From assembly GCF_003384035.1 (NCBI RefSeq), contig NZ_QQAK01000010.1:248001-312000 (forward strand): DNA of 64,000 nucleotides, written 5' to 3'. This document shows, piece after piece, positions 60,703 to 64,000 of the stretch. A program made the position numbers and the translations under genes. The notes below the pieces were generated by a model. It worked only from the letters and a program-made list of their open reading frames with translations. It did no database searches and was not told the DNA's origin. The DNA is from Sporosarcina sp. BI001-red (GTDB lineage: Bacteria; Bacillota; Bacilli; Bacillales_A; Planococcaceae). Position 1 is the stretch's first letter. Every line of letters begins with the position of its first letter.

Positions 60703-61635
60703 TCACCCTCTCTCTGAGCGTTCGCTAATTCGATTCAATTGCAACTCGTAATTTTTCCGATGCGTTCCAGCAACCGTATCCAAAATGAGACCGCAAGCTA
60801 ACGACAGCATTGACAGTAGGACGAAGCCGACTGCAAGGATCGCAGACGGTACTTTATTAATGAAGCTTGTTTGGACGTATTCCATTATGACAGGTGCTCC
60901 AACGGCTAGACCGAGCACCAGGAAAAGTGCCGCCCACACAGAGAAGAACAGCATCGGCTTGTAATCTTTGAATAGCGTAAAGATCATCTTCAGCACTTTG
61001 ATGCCGTCTGAAACCGTATTCAATTTTGACTCACTGCCTTCAGGGCGATCTCGATAATCGATCGGTACTTCTTTGATCAAAAACCGATTGTCGAGTGCAT
61101 GTATGGACATCTCTGTCTCAATTTCAAATCCAGGGCTCGTAACGGGCATAGATTTTACAAACAGTCGATCGAATCCACGGTAGCCTGTCATGATGTCCGT
61201 GATGTTGCTTTTATATAGCTTATTAATGAGGCCTTTGACAAGATTGTTACCGAATCCGTGGAATTGACGTTTATTTTCATCAAAATAAGTACCATTCGAT
61301 AAACGGTCGCCAATAACGAGGTTAGCTTCACCTTTTTGAACAGGAGCTAGAATTTCATGCACGAATTCTGCGGGATATGTATCGTCTCCGTCCACCATGA
61401 CATAATAGTCAGCTTCAATGTCACGGAACATCGAACGAACGACATTTCCTTTTCCTTGGCGAGGTTCAAACCGAACGATGGCACCGTGTTCGCGTGCGAC
61501 TTCTGATGTTCTATCGGAAGAATTATTATCGTATACATAGATTTTCGCATTGGGCAGTTCTCGTTTGAAGTCATCGATCACGTTGCCAATGGTCAGTTCT
61601 TCGTTGTAGCAGGGTACAAGTATTGCGATTTCCAT
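60703..61635 (-). CDS. Polyprenyl-phosphate glycosyltransferase, GT2 family
   Basis: 310 residues from ATG 61635 (AGGAG 7 bp upstream; the longer frame to 61680 has no ribosome site). The GT-A domain shows ILVPCYNEELTIGNVIDDF, YVYDNNSSDRTSEVAREHG, the DxD-type VMVDGDDTYPAEF, DIMTGYRGFDRLFVKSMPV and EIETEMSIHALDNR. Two C-terminal membrane helices follow, as in DPM1/CsbB/ArnC-type enzymes. It probably transfers glucose from UDP-glucose to undecaprenyl phosphate on the cytoplasmic side. With the GT-C and SMR pair it completes a three-component glycosylation system. The sugar is inferred from the neighbouring galU and pgcA genes. Confidence 0.88.
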   Translation of the reverse strand: MEIAILVPCYNEELTIGNVIDDFKRELPNAKIYVYDNNSSDRTSEVAREHGAIVRFEPRQGKGNVVRSMFRDIEADYYVMVDGDDTYPAEFVHEILAPVQKGEANLVIGDRLSNGTYFDENKRQFHGFGNNLVKGLINKLYKSNITDIMTGYRGFDRLFVKSMPVTSPGFEIETEMSIHALDNRFLIKEVPIDYRDRPEGSESKLNTVSDGIKVLKMIFTLFKDYKPMLFFSVWAALFLVLGLAVGAPVIMEYVQTSFINKVPSAILAVGFVLLSMLSLACGLILDTVAGTHRKNYELQLNRISERSERG

Positions 61636-61728
61636 ATAGTATCTCCTTTTCGTGATTAAGCCTAGTGTGCATTTTACCATGAACGGTGTTGTTTATACAG
61701 TTAAGGTGGTTGGTGATGAGTATGCGAT

Positions 61729-61856
61729 GTTGATTTACGTTCCAGGCGGACGCTTTCCGAGGGGCTTGATTTCAGCCTCCTCGTTCGCATCGCTCTCTGC
61801 GGGGTCTTCAATCTGCGCTGATCCCTCCGGAGTCGCCGCCTTACACTCCAATCAAC
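61729..61856 (+). repeat. 128-bp GTTGATT/AATCAAC element (copy C3)
   Basis: Bounded by GTTGATT and AATCAAC, with the CAGGCGGACGCTTTCCGAGG, GGGGTCTTCAATCTGCGCTG and CCCTCCGGAGTCGCCGCC blocks shared with copies C1 and C2. A flank ACGGGGTTGTCATGGCTTTG follows it; nearly the same flank follows copy C5. Confidence 0.88.
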
Positions 61857-61896
61857 GGGGTTGTCATGGCTTTGATTAAGAGTCTGTTTAGATAGT

Positions 61897-62026
61897 GTTG
61901 ATTTGCGCTGCAGCCGGACGCGGGCCTACAGGATGTAGGTCATGCAACCGTTGCGGCAGGACGCCGCGTACTTAGGTTGTTTCCATTTGGATTCCGCAGG
62001 AGTCGCCGGCTTCCGCTTCAATCAAC
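61897..62026 (+). repeat. 130-bp GTTGATT/AATCAAC element, second type (copy C5)
   Basis: Same ends and the CCGGACGC and GGAGTCGCCGGC blocks as C3, but the middle consists of three small hairpins (CCTACAGGATGTAGG; GCAACCGTTGC; GCGGCAGGACGCCGC). It is nearly identical to the reverse complement of 19600-19728. It lies 40 bp from C3. The remainder of the 675-bp gap between the GT2 and pgcA genes holds no gene. Confidence 0.88.
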
Positions 62027-62232
62027 GGTGTTGTCATGGCTTTGGGGATGGAAGGTCTATTAAGGGCTATTATTCATATACCCACTTTGAATAAATACAA
62101 AAAAGACCAGTACCCACTGTAAAAAGTTGGAAAAACGATGCTGTAATAGAGTTAGGATAGGTTTTCTAAAAAGAGCTTACATTAAACCGTCATCAGTTTG
62201 ATATTAAGTGAAGTTCAGCGTCTTCCAATGTT

Positions 62233-62261
62233 TTGAGTTTAGAGTTAGAACCTTGTATACT
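62233..62261 (+). promoter_or_regulatory. Promoter of pgcA
   Basis: TTGAGT (62233-62238) and TATACT (62256-62261) with a 17-bp spacer, 50 bp before the start codon. Confidence 0.65.
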
Positions 62262-62310
62262 TTGACTATTGAACTAGGTATAGAGGACGGTAGATTTGGG
62301 GGAGCGAGAT

Positions 62311-64000
62311 ATGATGAAAGTGATGGATTTGTATAAGAAATGGAAGGCATATGAGTCCCTTCCCGAACCACTTCACAATGAATTGGAAGCGGTTGCGGGT
62401 GATGAGAAGGAGATTGCTGAACGGTTTTATCGGTGGTTGGAGTTCGGAACTGGCGGGATGAGGGGGCTTCTCGGAGCTGGTACAAATCGGATGAACCGAT
62501 ATACGATTCGTAGAGTGGCTGAAGGGCTAGCACGTATGATTGAAGACCATGGTCCGGGTGCGAAGCAACGTGGTGTGGCGATTGCGTACGACACTCGTTA
62601 CCAGTCTAGAGAGTTTGCTATGGAGACCGCGAGCGTTCTTGGTGCTCACGATATTCGTGCATTTGTGTTTAGTGAACCACGTCCAACACCTGAACTGTCA
62701 TTTGCGGTCCGTGAACTGGATACATTCAGTGGGGTGGTGATTACGGCGAGTCATAATACGAAAGAATATAATGGATTCAAAGTGTATGGAGAAGATGGTG
62801 GACAACTGCCACCGGAGAAAGTATCTACGATTGTGCATCATATGGAAGCAATCCAAGATATTTTTTCCATTGAGGCACTTCCAGAAAAGCAACTGAGAAA
62901 GAACGAATTGCTTACGATGCTTACAGAAGGTATGGATGAAATCTACCAAAGGAACTTGCAAACACTGAAGTTGGGTGATTTCCCGCGAGATGAAGTGAAA
63001 ATTGTTTACACGCCTATTCACGGAACAGGCAATGTCCCAGTTCAGCAAGCATTGAAAAACTACGGATATACGAATGTCACAGTAGTTCCTGAACAGGAGC
63101 AGCCGGATCCCGCATTTTCAACAGTCCAATATCCGAACCCTGAAGAGGAAGAATCTTTCCGCCTTGCCATACAGTTAGGTGCGAAACTTGATGCGGATTT
63201 ACTGCTCGCAACGGACCCCGATGCAGATCGTTTAGGTGCAGCAATTGCGCTGCCAACGAGTGGGTATGATCTGCTAACAGGCAACCAACTAGGTGCGCTG
63301 TTGCTAAATTACTTACTGGAACAACGAAAAAGGTCAGGAACGTTGCCAGACAAAGGGGTTTTACTAAAAACGATTGTTACTTCAGAAATGGGACGCGCGA
63401 TTGCGTCCGAGTATGGCGTTGAAACAGTGGATACGCTAACTGGTTTTAAATACATTGCAGAGAAGATAGAGGAATACAACAAAACTCATGAATACGAGTT
63501 TTTGTTCGGGTACGAAGAAAGCTACGGGTACTTAATCGGAGATTTTGTGAGGGATAAAGATGCGGTTCAAGCTGCGCTTCTTACTGCGGAGGCGGCAGCA
63601 TATTACAAAAGCCAGGGCAGTTCACTGCACGCAGAACTCCAAAAGCTTTACAAGAAAGTCGGTTATTATAGAGAATCACTTCAGTCCATTACAATTCAAG
63701 GGAAAGAGGGAGCAGAAAAGATTGATCAGCTACTGGCATCATTTCGAGAGAATCCCCCAACTGAACTTGCAGGAATGAAAGTGACAACAATTGAAGACTA
63801 TGAAACAGGTACGATTCATTCTATGAATGGAACAAATCAGAAAACGACCCTTCCCCAATCCAATGTTTTGAAATTTCGACTAGAGGACAGATCGTGGTGC
63901 TGCGTCCGTCCTTCAGGAACAGAACCAAAATGCAAATTCTATTTCGGTGTTCGTGGTAATAGCGGAATGGATGCCGTCAACAAATGTGATGCACTCGAAC
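62311..64000 (+). CDS. pgcA: Alpha-phosphoglucomutase, 3' end cut by the window
   Basis: This frame is open from ATG 62311 (GGGGGAG 6 bp upstream) to the window end, so 563 residues are visible. It interconverts glucose-6-phosphate and glucose-1-phosphate. Domain order fits the phosphohexomutase family: FGTGGMRGLLGAGTNRMNRY near the N-terminus, the phosphoserine loop GVVITASHNTKEYNG (about residues 143-157), the Mg2+ loop TDPDADRLGAAI, the sugar-binding FGYEESYGYLIGDFV and the phosphate-binding CVRPSGTEPKCKFYFGV near the end. Few residues are missing. With galU it provides UDP-glucose; B. subtilis PgcA serves the same pathway for glycolipid and teichoic acid glucosylation. Confidence 0.95.
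   Translation, partial: MMKVMDLYKKWKAYESLPEPLHNELEAVAGDEKEIAERFYRWLEFGTGGMRGLLGAGTNRMNRYTIRRVAEGLARMIEDHGPGAKQRGVAIAYDTRYQSREFAMETASVLGAHDIRAFVFSEPRPTPELSFAVRELDTFSGVVITASHNTKEYNGFKVYGEDGGQLPPEKVSTIVHHMEAIQDIFSIEALPEKQLRKNELLTMLTEGMDEIYQRNLQTLKLGDFPRDEVKIVYTPIHGTGNVPVQQALKNYGYTNVTVVPEQEQPDPAFSTVQYPNPEEEESFRLAIQLGAKLDADLLLATDPDADRLGAAIALPTSGYDLLTGNQLGALLLNYLLEQRKRSGTLPDKGVLLKTIVTSEMGRAIASEYGVETVDTLTGFKYIAEKIEEYNKTHEYEFLFGYEESYGYLIGDFVRDKDAVQAALLTAEAAAYYKSQGSSLHAELQKLYKKVGYYRESLQSITIQGKEGAEKIDQLLASFRENPPTELAGMKVTTIEDYETGTIHSMNGTNQKTTLPQSNVLKFRLEDRSWCCVRPSGTEPKCKFYFGVRGNSGMDAVNKCDALE

Overview
The window looks like chromosomal DNA of a low-to-mid GC, endospore-lineage Gram-positive bacterium, most likely Planococcaceae (Sporosarcina-like). 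This is judged from gene content, strong AGGAGG-type ribosome binding sites, frequent TTG starts, sigma-A and sigma-B type promoters, S-layer-homology (SLH) and LPXTG surface proteins, a ComK-like regulator and a MupG/MurQ/MurP muropeptide-recycling locus. No rRNA, tRNA, CRISPR array, prophage or insertion sequence was seen. Genus assignment is inference.

Layout. 1-5.2 kb: end of a DUF819 membrane protein, a four-gene ABC-exporter plus DesK/DesR-type two-component operon, a DUF1648 protein and two small genes. 5.8-10.2 kb: murR-murQ-murP-mupG for MurNAc-GlcNAc recovery. 10.4-13.2 kb: a TPR-GGDEF protein and a secreted Lys-Asp-repeat protein. 13.4-22.3 kb: an eight-gene catabolic cluster (CoA ligase, aldehyde dehydrogenase, two acyl-CoA dehydrogenases, DUF35 protein, Cys-less thiolase homologue, two MaoC hydratases) with a divergent GAF/PucR-type regulator. 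Its composition mirrors the mycobacterial igr side-chain retro-aldolase operon. 24.5-34.3 kb: DUF378 protein, ComK-like regulator, glycerol kinase, two paralogous general-stress proteins each with a sigma-B-like promoter, a cation/proton antiporter, a soluble PAS chemoreceptor and a polysaccharide deacetylase. 34.5-41.1 kb: CstA-family permease, an MBOAT/SGNH polysaccharide O-acylation pair, a second TPR-GGDEF protein and an SDR. 41.3-57 kb: surface-protein region with a class D-like sortase, HtrA-like protease, secreted repeat protein, LPQTG protein with 39-residue repeats, three tandem SLH paralogues, an LTA-synthase-family enzyme, a phosphodiester glycosidase and a small SLH protein. 57.3-64 kb: galU, pgcA (cut by the window end) and between them an operon for a GT2, a GT-C and a two-subunit SMR-type flippase, a plausible undecaprenyl-phosphate-glucose glycosylation system.

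The most unusual signal is intergenic. Three loci carry arrays of exactly six degenerate 11-bp cores (TGTCGGAGAAA) spaced at exactly 21 bp, with a shared polar end. Two other loci carry arrays of a different core (GCTCATAAA) at 20 bp. Neither encodes protein nor fits CRISPR, and their neighbours differ. A third family, about 126-130 bp in five copies, has GTTGATT/AATCAAC ends that show a compensatory change in one copy, suggesting a folded RNA or DNA. One copy sits between the two arms of what looks like the sortase terminator. A cluster of DnaA-box sequences lies beside one of the 20-bp arrays.
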